Shown here: positions 14,591-21,880 of the stretch, piece by piece
Layout of the letters: each line of letters starts with the position of its first letter
Position numbering within the stretch: position 1 is the stretch's first letter
Source: Chitinophaga pinensis
GTDB lineage: Bacteria > Bacteroidota > Bacteroidia > NS11-12g > UBA9320
Assembly: GCA_945890595.1 (NCBI GenBank)
Contig: CAMDCQ010000006.1
Span: forward strand, 1-28,223
Length of the DNA: 28,223 nucleotides
Direction: 5' to 3'
Translations under genes and position numbers: made by a program
The notes under the pieces: generated by a model
Told to the model about the DNA's origin: nothing
The model's database searches: none
What the model saw: the letters and a program-made list of their open reading frames with translations, nothing else

Positions 14591-15556
14591 CTATCCTCGA
14601 TAAATCAAAAATGCCGTGTATGCGACATAGCAAACCAAGAAGAAAATCCCAGTGGGCTTGCCTATTTGATTTTTTGCTTTTCCGGTCATGAGACTAAAGA
14701 TAATAAGACATGATGCAGCAAGCAAGACGATAATATCTGTGTTAAGAACAGGATCATATTTCATAGGGCTAATTACTGCGCTAAGTCCAAGAACCCAAAG
14801 TAAATTAAAAATATTAGAACCTATTACATTAGCAACAGCTATATCAGTATTCTTTTTCATGGCGGCTACTGCCGAAGTAACTAGTTCTGGCAAGGAGGTT
14901 CCAACGGCAACTATGGTAAGACCAATTAAATTTTGGCTAAGACCAAATTGCTCTGCAATAGCAATCGCCCCATCTACCACCCATTTTCCACCTAAAAAGA
15001 GAACGATAATTCCCAAAGAAATAAACAAAATGGATTTACCCATAGGCAATACTTCGCTTGGTGCATCTTCTACCACATCCGCCCTTCCTTCTTTTGCAAG
15101 TTTTACAATATACAGCATAAAAAGGCCAAAGAAAAGCATAAGTACTAATCCATCTAATTGACTGATTATTAAATTATAGTTAGGATTAAAAACAGGCGCG
15201 TTCGCCAAGAAAGCGACCAGTAAAACGGCAATAATGGAATAAGGTATTTCAGATAATATCGTCGATTCTTTGATGGTAAGCGGATATATAAATGCAGCGA
15301 TGCCTAGTATAAGTAGAATGTTGGCAATGTTAGATCCCACGACATTACCAATAGCAATTTCTGAAGAACCGCTCATACTGGCAATTACGTTTACAATAAG
15401 CTCGGGCATGCTAGTGCCTATGCTCACAATAGTGAGACCTATAACCAGGTCAGATACATTATACTTTTTAGCAACAGACGCAGAACCGGCAACAAGCCAA
15501 TCAGCACCTTTTATGAGCAATACAAAACCAATGGCGAAAAGTATATATACTAACAT
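14591..15556 (-). CDS. Na+/Ca2+ exchanger-type cation antiporter (CaCA family)
   Basis: An integral membrane protein of 321 residues with about 10 helices. The two inverted alpha-repeats are obvious: 'GTSMPELIVN' with 'GSNIANILLILG' in the first half, and 'GTSLPELVTS' with 'GSNIFNLLWVLG' in the second. The Glu in each GTSxPE motif is the ion-binding residue. It exports Ca2+ or a similar cation in exchange for Na+ or H+, as in E. coli YrbG. The ATG at 15556 is chosen; a longer form from a TTG at 15568 adds four residues without support. It has no evident operon partner. Confidence 0.93.
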   Translation of the reverse strand: MLVYILFAIGFVLLIKGADWLVAGSASVAKKYNVSDLVIGLTIVSIGTSMPELIVNVIASMSGSSEIAIGNVVGSNIANILLILGIAAFIYPLTIKESTILSEIPYSIIAVLLVAFLANAPVFNPNYNLIISQLDGLVLMLFFGLFMLYIVKLAKEGRADVVEDAPSEVLPMGKSILFISLGIIVLFLGGKWVVDGAIAIAEQFGLSQNLIGLTIVAVGTSLPELVTSAVAAMKKNTDIAVANVIGSNIFNLLWVLGLSAVISPMKYDPVLNTDIIVLLAASCLIIFSLMTGKAKNQIGKPTGIFFLVCYVAYTAFLIYRG

Positions 15557-15743
15557 ATGTTGCAGCAAATATGCTAAAACCCTTTTAGTAATGGACTCTA
15601 ATTATTCGTATATCACTTTTGTTGTTTACTAAAAATCGAAGTATTTAGTATTTCAAACGGAATAAAAAGAAAGACGTTATGTGATTTTGTCCGATTTGAG
15701 GCATGAATAAACGACCCTTAGTGCTAAACTTTTGCAAGTTTTA

Positions 15744-15751
15744 TACGTTTG
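15744..15751 (+). promoter_or_regulatory. -7 box of the TonB-dependent receptor gene
   Basis: TACGTTTG, an exact TAnnTTTG match, 18 nt before the ATG at 15770. No TTTG at the usual -33 distance was found. It overlaps the in-frame TTG at 15749, which speaks against that codon as the start. Confidence 0.5.
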
Positions 15752-15769
15752 TACTTTTATATCAATCTG

Positions 15770-18142
15770 ATGAGAATTAATATTTTAGCTGTGGCCACCT
15801 TTTTAACCTTGTCTGTATTTGCCCAAAAATTTACGCTAAGTGGCAGGGTAAAAGACGCAGCAAATGGAGAAACGTTACTAGGAGCATCTATTTTAGTAAA
15901 AGGCGGCGGTGGCGCAGTGACCAATGAATATGGATTCTATTCTTTAACCCTGAATCCAGGGATTTATGAAATCACCTATAAGTATCTCGGTTATGAGACC
16001 ATGGTCGAAAATGTGAATCTAAACAAAGATATTACCCGAAATGTTGAGTTGGCAATAACCTCAAACGAAATAGGCGTAGCCTTGGTTAGTGCAAAAGCAC
16101 TTGAAAAAAGGGTAGAAAACAAACAGATTAGTGTGGTTAAAATGGAAACCTCTAAAATAAAAGAGATTCCTGTTATTTTTGGAGAGGTTGACATTCTGAA
16201 AACGATCACATTGCTTCCAGGTATCCAATCTGCAGGAGAAGGAAACAGTGGGTTTAATGTACGCGGTGGTTCTCAAGATCAGAATTTAATATTACTTGAT
16301 GAAGCAACGGTTTATAATGCATCTCATTTGCTTGGATTTTTTAGTGTTTTTAATGGGGACGCAGTAAAAGATCTAGAGGTGTATAAAGGAGGAATTCCAG
16401 CTAAATACGGAGGAAGACTCTCATCCATTGTAGACATCAAAATGCGTGACGGTAATTCGAAAAGATATTCAGCGGTTGGAGGCATTGGAACGATATCGAG
16501 CCGACTGACGCTAGAGGGGCCTATTGTAAAAGATAAGTCTAGTTTTATGATCGCAGGACGCAGAAGTTATGCTGATGTATTTTTACCGTTTGCTCCAGAC
16601 GAGGCAATACAGAATAGTAAGCTTTATTTTTATGATCTAAACCTGAAAGCCAACTATGAATTAAGCGATAAGGATAGATTGTATGTAAGCGGTTATTTTG
16701 GAAGAGATGTTTTAGGACTAAGTGAGTTATTTGCTATAAATTGGGGAAACGCTACAGCAACCCTCAGATGGAATCACCTAGTTAATGAAAAAATGTTTGT
16801 GAACACCTCATTGGTTTACAGTAACTTTAACTACGGTGTAGACATTAAGTTTGCTGAAAATGCAAGTTTTGGACTTGATCAGTACATTAAAGATGTAGAT
16901 TTAAAATCGGACTGGACTAATTATATAAGTCAAAAAAGTAAATTGAATTTTGGAGCTCAAGCAATTTACCATCGATTTAATCCCGGATTATTCGCAGCGA
17001 ATAACGAGGAGTCTAGAATCATCTTTAATGATGTTCAAATAGAAAAACGAAAAGCACTTGAAAGTGGCTGGTATGTTGACCATGAATACAAACAAAGCTC
17101 AAGATTTAACTTTAGATACGGTTTGCGCCTCTCTACGTTTTCGAATATAAGCGGTTCTGAGTACACCTACTTTAAAGATGCCAATTATAAACCAATAGAT
17201 ACACTTACGGTAAAAGATTCTTTTTCGGGCTTGTACAACACCTATGCAGGGTTGGAGCCTCGAGCATCTGTAAGTTATAATCTTACAAATAGTCTTGCAA
17301 TAAAAGGATCCTATAACCGCACATTTCAGTATATCCAACAAGCATCTAATACCGCATCTGCCTTTCCTACAGATCAATGGTTTAGTGTAAATAGAAATAT
17401 AAAACCACAGCGTGCAGATCAGTTTGCAGTAGGATTATTTAAGAATCTTGAAATCAATAAAATAGGAAGCTTAGAAACTTCTGCAGAGGTTTACTACAAG
17501 TGGATGAATAATCAAATAGATTATAGAAATGCTGCAGCAATTGCTTTCAATGAAAATTTAGATGGTGAATTATTGACGGGTAAAGGTTGGTCATATGGAG
17601 CCGAGTTTTATGTGGCTAAGACGGAAGGAAAATCATCTGGATTTATTTCATACACGTGGGCTAAAACACTTAGAGAAATTCAGGGTATTAATTTTAACAA
17701 TCCTTATGTTGCTAATTTTGATCGGAGACATAATTTATCGCTCGTATTTACCCAAAAGTTTACTAAGAGATTGTTGGCTACTGCCTCTTTTGTGTATTCG
17801 TCAGGACAGCCACTCACTACTCCAGTTAGCAAATATTATTACGAAGGAAGTTGGATATCGGAGTACGGAGAACGAAATAATTACAGGGTGGTAGGTTATC
17901 ATAGAGCCGATTTGGGTGTAACACTTAAAAATAAAGAAAAGCCCGGCAAACGACTAAAAAGTAATTGGAATTTTTCGGTTTATAATATTTACAACAGGGC
18001 CAATCCGTATGCTATTTATTTTAGAACGATTGTGGATACAGATTTAGATAGAAATCCGGGAGCTGTCTCTGGAAATACCGCAGCTTTTCAGACTACCCTC
18101 TTTAAAATAATACCAGCGGTTACCTGGAACTTTGAATTTTAA
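15770..18142 (+). CDS. TonB-dependent outer-membrane receptor with N-terminal CarboxypepD-like domain
   Basis: A 790-residue receptor. The signal peptide 'MRINILAVATFLTLSVFA' is cut before Gln19. A beta-sandwich carboxypeptidase-regulatory-like domain (about 20-105, 'FTLSGRVKDAANGETLLGAS') follows, then the plug (about 120-225, 'GFNVRGGSQDQNLILLDEA', 'VYKGGIPAKYGGRLSSIVDI') and a 22-strand-type barrel ending 'IPAVTWNFEF'. It lacks the SusC length (about 1000) and is followed by a DUF4249 lipoprotein rather than SusD. The ligand is unknown: iron complexes, cofactors or peptides are all possible. The start is the ATG at 15770, which gives the clean signal peptide. Twelve bases separate it from the DUF4249 gene, so the two are one operon. 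Confidence 0.92.
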   Translation: MRINILAVATFLTLSVFAQKFTLSGRVKDAANGETLLGASILVKGGGGAVTNEYGFYSLTLNPGIYEITYKYLGYETMVENVNLNKDITRNVELAITSNEIGVALVSAKALEKRVENKQISVVKMETSKIKEIPVIFGEVDILKTITLLPGIQSAGEGNSGFNVRGGSQDQNLILLDEATVYNASHLLGFFSVFNGDAVKDLEVYKGGIPAKYGGRLSSIVDIKMRDGNSKRYSAVGGIGTISSRLTLEGPIVKDKSSFMIAGRRSYADVFLPFAPDEAIQNSKLYFYDLNLKANYELSDKDRLYVSGYFGRDVLGLSELFAINWGNATATLRWNHLVNEKMFVNTSLVYSNFNYGVDIKFAENASFGLDQYIKDVDLKSDWTNYISQKSKLNFGAQAIYHRFNPGLFAANNEESRIIFNDVQIEKRKALESGWYVDHEYKQSSRFNFRYGLRLSTFSNISGSEYTYFKDANYKPIDTLTVKDSFSGLYNTYAGLEPRASVSYNLTNSLAIKGSYNRTFQYIQQASNTASAFPTDQWFSVNRNIKPQRADQFAVGLFKNLEINKIGSLETSAEVYYKWMNNQIDYRNAAAIAFNENLDGELLTGKGWSYGAEFYVAKTEGKSSGFISYTWAKTLREIQGINFNNPYVANFDRRHNLSLVFTQKFTKRLLATASFVYSSGQPLTTPVSKYYYEGSWISEYGERNNYRVVGYHRADLGVTLKNKEKPGKRLKSNWNFSVYNIYNRANPYAIYFRTIVDTDLDRNPGAVSGNTAAFQTTLFKIIPAVTWNFEF

Positions 18143-18153
18143 TATCAACTAGC

Positions 18154-19011
18154 ATGAAAGAATTAATCCTAATAATATCGGCAGCATTTCTATTTACAGC
18201 TTGCGAAAGAATAGTAGAAGTAGAAATCCCTAATGCAGATCCTAAACTGGTGATTGAAAGCCAAATTACTACAGTAAACGAGCTGTGGAAAGTTAGACTT
18301 ACGCTCTCTCAGCCTTATTTTGATCAAGATAGTGCTGATGGTCTTTCTAGTGCAGTAGTCACCATAACGGGTACAGATGGAAGTCTTGTTTCACTATTTC
18401 ATCAAGATACAGGAATGTTTATCTCAGCAGATTCGCACCAGTGCGTGGTAGGCGAAACATATACACTCACAGTTTTGCATAATGGAATTACCTATGTTGC
18501 GGCTGAGCGAACCCCAAACGCCAATCGAATAGATACCATAGCATCCTACTACCTGCCCGATAACAATGGGTTTATCACAAAAGGATATTACGTATTTATT
18601 CAAGGAGTCGAAGCAAGTCCAGAACCCGGCGACTATTATTTATTCAAAGCATACAGAAACGACACACTCAAAGACGATTTTGGCCCGTTGTTAGACAACG
18701 ATGAGTTTGGTTCTGTCTCATTTCTAAATCAAAATTTTGACATATTTAATATTATTCAAGAATTAGCATTGGGTAAAACACCAAGACCATTTCCATTTGT
18801 GGTGGATCCTACGGATACCATAAGAGTTGAGCAATATGCTATAAACCAAAAATATTATGAGTTTTTAGTGGATTTAAATGCACAACAAAGCAGATCGGGA
18901 AGTCCATTTGACTCACCACCCGCCAATTTGAATAATAACTTCACTAATGGAGCGTTAGGTTATTTCTCGGTGGTTAATAAGGAGGAAGCTCGGATAATTA
19001 TCGAAGAATAG
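18154..19011 (+). CDS. DUF4249 lipoprotein, partner of the TonB receptor
   Basis: A 285-residue lipoprotein: hydrophobic signal, then Cys17 in 'FLFTACER'. The early 'PNADPKLVIESQIT' and the 'VVGETYTLTVLHNGITYVAAERTPN' block are typical of DUF4249, a family usually found right after a TonB receptor of the kind seen here. By analogy with SusD it may be a surface lid or binding subunit, but that is inference. The C-terminal part ('NNNFTNGALGYFSVVNK') is also the conserved end of the family. It converges with the MarR gene across only 18 bp, with no clear hairpin. Confidence 0.87.
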   Translation: MKELILIISAAFLFTACERIVEVEIPNADPKLVIESQITTVNELWKVRLTLSQPYFDQDSADGLSSAVVTITGTDGSLVSLFHQDTGMFISADSHQCVVGETYTLTVLHNGITYVAAERTPNANRIDTIASYYLPDNNGFITKGYYVFIQGVEASPEPGDYYLFKAYRNDTLKDDFGPLLDNDEFGSVSFLNQNFDIFNIIQELALGKTPRPFPFVVDPTDTIRVEQYAINQKYYEFLVDLNAQQSRSGSPFDSPPANLNNNFTNGALGYFSVVNKEEARIIIEE

Positions 19012-19029
19012 TTCTTAAAGCAAAAAGCG

Positions 19030-19479
19030 CTATTTCCTCAGCTTATCCAAAAGATGGTTAAGTGTTTCATATTCACCTGGGGTCAAGTGACTATGTTCTT
19101 GTATAATTTGGTTAACGATGATGTTTAATTCCGCTAGGGTTTTTTGCCCTGTCTCAGTTATGGAAATATCAACCTGTCTTTTGTCGTGACAACTTGTTTT
19201 TCGTTGTACTAGTTCTTTATCGTCTAGCTTGTCTACAAGGCGACTGGCGTTCGACATTTTGTCAACCATTCGGGTGGTAATTTCATTAATGGAAACAGGC
19301 ACAGGATGCTGACCTTGCAGAATTCGGAGTACATTAAATTGCTGCAAGGAGATATTAAAATCTCGTATGGCAGAATTTAATAAACCCGATAAATAACTGT
19401 TGGTAAAGGATATGTTGACAATCGTTTTTTCAGCTTCATTGCTAAATTTTGCCTGCTTTATTAGATCCTCTATACCCAT
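19030..19479 (-). CDS. MarR-family transcriptional regulator
   Basis: A 149-residue winged-helix repressor-type protein. The recognition region 'EITTRMVDKMSNASRLVDKL' and the wing 'RKTSCHDKRQVDISITETG' are typical; the flanking helices form the dimer. The ATG at 19479 is preferred because the 25 extra residues from the upstream in-frame ATG at 19554 do not look like the family. It is divergent from the metallophosphoesterase (132 bp between starts) and convergent with the TonB/DUF4249 pair, so the divergent gene is the first target to consider. The effector is unknown; the single Cys in the wing could be redox-active, but one Cys is weak evidence. Confidence 0.9.
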   Translation of the reverse strand: MGIEDLIKQAKFSNEAEKTIVNISFTNSYLSGLLNSAIRDFNISLQQFNVLRILQGQHPVPVSINEITTRMVDKMSNASRLVDKLDDKELVQRKTSCHDKRQVDISITETGQKTLAELNIIVNQIIQEHSHLTPGEYETLNHLLDKLRK

Positions 19480-19611
19480 CCGTTTCTTTTGGTTGTAAAT
19501 GCAAATTTCACCAAAGTTTACCGATGTATAGACACATTCTGTCAAAGACTTCAATTAAGTTAGGATAATCTGGTTAAAACCAAAGATAATTGCGTCTGTT
19601 TATCAAGTACA

Positions 19612-20859
19612 ATGTCCAGAATACTTTCACTGTTGTTTTTCTTCGTAATCTTTTTTGCCTTAGATGTTTATGTTTTTCAAGGGTATAAATTATTAGTGAA
19701 AAAATGGATACCAAATCACAGTTTGGTCTTCCATATTATATACTGGGCTATTCCTGTTATTTTAATTGGGTTGTTAATCGGAACTATGATTTTCGCCGAA
19801 AATCCGACCAAAAACAAGGTTTTTATGTGGTCTGCTAGTATTCTATTTGGCATTTTCATAGCTAAGTTTGTATGGCTGCTTTTTATTATTTTAGACGATG
19901 TACTCCGATTGATAAAGTATTCAGGAAAAAAAATAACCGCGGTAGAAACTCCTGTGAATGCTATTAGTAGATCAGAGTTTATAATCACAACTGGAGCTTT
20001 TGTAGCGGGAAGCCTATTTAGCGGGTTGGTATACGGTATAGCAAGCGGTGCTCACAATTACCAAGTTCATAGAAAGACATTAAAATTAAAAAATCTACCA
20101 GAGGCTTTTAAAGGATTCAAGATTGTGCAAATTTCAGACGTGCACTCGGGTAGTTTTTGGAGTAAAGATGGGGTAAAAAGGGGCATACAAATGATACTTG
20201 ATTTGAAACCTGATGCTATCTTTTTTACGGGAGACCTAGTTAATAGCACTTCTGCAGAGTTCGATTCTTTCAAAGAGATGTTTAGCCAATTGCAAGCCAA
20301 ACATGGTGTTTATTCGGTACTGGGAAATCATGATTACGGAGATTACTACAGGTGGCCAGATGCCAATGGGATAACCAAAGAACAAAACTTACAGCAACTA
20401 CTTGACCATCACAAATCAATGGGTTGGAACCTATTGATGAATGAAGGTAAAGTCATCGAAAAGGAAGGCGAAAAACTAGCTATACTAGGTGTTGAAAATT
20501 GGAGTGCGCACCCACGTTTTCCAAAGTATGGAAACCTAAGCAAGGCGTACAAAGAAGTGGAGAACATTGAGAATAAATTACTACTGTCTCACGACCCTAG
20601 TCATTGGCGGGCAGAGGTATTAAAAGACTACCCAAGTATAGATGCCATGTTTGCTGGACACACCCACGGTATGCAGTTTGGCATAGATACTAAGTTTTAC
20701 AAATGGAGTCCGGTAAAATACCAGTATCCGGAGTGGGCAGATTTATACCAAGAAAATGGGCAGTACTTGTATGTAAACAGAGGCTTTGGATATTTAGGGT
20801 ATCCGGGTAGGTTGGGTTTCTTACCCGAGATTACATTGTTTGAGCTGGAGGTGGCTTAA
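19612..20859 (+). CDS. Membrane metallophosphoesterase (YkuE/YaeI-like)
   Basis: A 415-residue protein with about four N-terminal membrane helices (roughly 1-25, 35-60, 70-100, 120-145) and a calcineurin-type phosphoesterase domain. The metal and catalytic motifs are complete: Asp176-x-His178 ('SDVH'), Gly207-Asp208 ('TGDL'), 'GNHD' (238-241), His327 ('SHDP') and 'GHTHG' (349-353). Related proteins remove phosphate groups from lipids or other envelope substrates (YaeI/LpxH-like folds), but the substrate cannot be told from sequence. It stands alone, divergent from marR, and its stop is 3 bp from the convergent GGGPS-like gene. Confidence 0.9.
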   Translation: MSRILSLLFFFVIFFALDVYVFQGYKLLVKKWIPNHSLVFHIIYWAIPVILIGLLIGTMIFAENPTKNKVFMWSASILFGIFIAKFVWLLFIILDDVLRLIKYSGKKITAVETPVNAISRSEFIITTGAFVAGSLFSGLVYGIASGAHNYQVHRKTLKLKNLPEAFKGFKIVQISDVHSGSFWSKDGVKRGIQMILDLKPDAIFFTGDLVNSTSAEFDSFKEMFSQLQAKHGVYSVLGNHDYGDYYRWPDANGITKEQNLQQLLDHHKSMGWNLLMNEGKVIEKEGEKLAILGVENWSAHPRFPKYGNLSKAYKEVENIENKLLLSHDPSHWRAEVLKDYPSIDAMFAGHTHGMQFGIDTKFYKWSPVKYQYPEWADLYQENGQYLYVNRGFGYLGYPGRLGFLPEITLFELEVA

Positions 20860-20862
20860 AGA

Positions 20863-21561
20863 TTAGGAGGTCATAACAGAACCTTTAGCTTCTACCAGTT
20901 GAGTCAGAAACTCTGGATTTTCTTCTAGCTTATTGCCTACTACCACCACGTCTGCTCCTGCTTTGAATACTGCCATAGCCTCTTCTTTGGTTTTTATACC
21001 ACCGCCCACTATTACCGGAACATGTACTTCGTTTTTTACTGCAGCTATAAGTGTGGGCGATGCATACTGATTTGCTCCGCTGCCACAGTCTAAGTATATG
21101 AGCTGTTGGCCAAGTTGGCAACCTGCCAGTGCTGTTGCTGCTGCTATGCCTGGTTTGTCTTGCGGTATAGGCGTGGTCCCACTTATGTAAGATACGGTTG
21201 TGGTTCTGCCGCCATCTAATAAGATATAGCCAGTAGAAAGTATCTCTAAACCAGATCGCTTGAGCTTATGTGCAGATTCTACATGCCTGCCGATGAGTAA
21301 ATCAGCATTCCGTCCACTTATGAGACTAAGCAATAATATAGCGTCAGCAGTCTCATCTATTTGATTTGGACTACCTGGGAAAATAATGAGAGGCTTATCG
21401 GTTCTTTTTTTCAAGCCTGCCAAACAACTACGCATGTTTCCGTCGGTCACTAGGCTTCCACCTACAAAAAGAAAATCCACTTGATTAAAATGTGGATGAA
21501 AAACAAGTGCATCTAGTTGAGAGTCTTCGGAGCTATCGGGGTCAATAAGCACAGCCACCAT
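20863..21561 (-). CDS. GGGPS-family (PcrB-like) geranylgeranylglyceryl phosphate synthase
   Basis: A TIM-barrel prenyltransferase that joins a polyprenyl diphosphate to glycerol-1-phosphate. Motifs from the first ATG are 'AVLIDPD' (3-9), 'FVGGSLVTDG' (32-41), 'STGYILLDGGRTTTV' (109-123), 'LDCGSGANQY' (157-166) and 'VIVGGGIKTKEEA' (183-195). The family occurs in Archaea and some bacteria, including Bacteroidota. From this ATG the protein (232 residues) begins inside the first conserved strand. The frame stays open for another 25 codons upstream and encodes 'ILQKITSQSRANQK', which fits the family's usual first helix, but holds no ATG, GTG or TTG. The true start is therefore probably upstream at an unusual codon such as ATT near 21609-21612. 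Confidence 0.85.
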   Translation of the reverse strand: MVAVLIDPDSSEDSQLDALVFHPHFNQVDFLFVGGSLVTDGNMRSCLAGLKKRTDKPLIIFPGSPNQIDETADAILLLSLISGRNADLLIGRHVESAHKLKRSGLEILSTGYILLDGGRTTTVSYISGTTPIPQDKPGIAAATALAGCQLGQQLIYLDCGSGANQYASPTLIAAVKNEVHVPVIVGGGIKTKEEAMAVFKAGADVVVVGNKLEENPEFLTQLVEAKGSVMTS

Positions 21562-21741
21562 TTTTTGGTTTGCTCTCGATTGTGACGTTATTTTTTGTAA
21601 TATGCTAATAATCTTTCTGTTGTGAATTATGTGATTTTACCAACTTATAATTCAAGTTTATTTTAAAAAAATGGGTTGATTTATGTTATCAACACTGCAA
21701 ATCTCTTTAAAATAAGTCATCGAAAAAAATTTATTAAACTT

Positions 21742-21757
21742 GTGTGGAAAACCACAC
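21742..21757. repeat. 16-bp inverted repeat upstream of nrdJ
   Basis: GTGTGG-AAAA-CCACAC is a perfect 6-bp palindrome with a 4-nt centre, about 25 bp upstream of the nrdJ -7 box. Its position suits an operator. The base pattern does not match the NrdR consensus well, so the regulator is unknown. Confidence 0.45.
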
Positions 21758-21781
21758 TTTATTTAAAGCACAATGTTGGTG

Positions 21782-21789
21782 TAGATTTG
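21782..21789 (+). promoter_or_regulatory. -7 box of nrdJ
   Basis: TAGATTTG, an exact TAnnTTTG match, 91 nt before the nrdJ ATG, predicting a leader of roughly 85 nt. No TTTG at the -33 distance is visible. Confidence 0.4.
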
Positions 21790-21818
21790 ACTCAAAACTA
21801 ACTGTAAATATTCGGTCT

Positions 21819-21831
21819 ATCCAGATACATC
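21819..21831 (+). repeat. 13-bp motif ATCCAGATACATC, copy 2 (nrdJ leader)
   Basis: Identical to 10911-10923. Here it extends to a direct repeat ATCCAGA-TAC-ATCCAGA with a 10-bp period. It lies downstream of the predicted nrdJ transcription start. Confidence 0.3.
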
Positions 21832-21880
21832 CAGAGAGTTGTTGAACCAAAAACGTTACGAACAATAAAATACTTACAGA

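Larger units (their letters stand above)
21562..21880. other. Divergent intergenic region between the GGGPS-like gene and nrdJ
   Basis: 319 bp, AT-rich. The first part (to about 21636) probably encodes the unannotated N-terminus of the GGGPS-like protein on the minus strand. The rest holds a 16-bp inverted repeat, a TAnnTTTG box and the 13-bp motif shared with cysS, all listed separately. I see no cobalamin riboswitch-like sequence, no convincing NrdR box pair and no small ORF worth calling. Confidence 0.6.

Noticed and set aside
14688..15161. 157-codon plus-strand ORF antisense to the cation exchanger
   Set aside because: It lies wholly opposite conserved exchanger motifs and its sequence is the low-complexity product expected from an antisense frame. 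No start signal or family match.
14539..15704. 12-bp inverted repeats (TGCCTCAAATC-type) on both sides of the exchanger gene, resembling mobile-element ends
   Set aside because: Inverted 12-mers of this kind are expected by chance in a window of this size; there is no transposase, no target duplication, and the gene between is an ordinary core transporter.
15770..19011. A SusC/SusD polysaccharide utilisation locus
   Set aside because: The receptor is about 790 residues, shorter than SusC, the partner is DUF4249 rather than SusD, and there are no glycoside hydrolases or hybrid two-component sensors nearby.
21742..21789. NrdR boxes upstream of nrdJ
   Set aside because: The palindrome GTGTGG-N4-CCACAC and the nearby CACAATGTTGGTGT do not follow the 16-bp NrdR pattern and are not spaced as a typical box pair.
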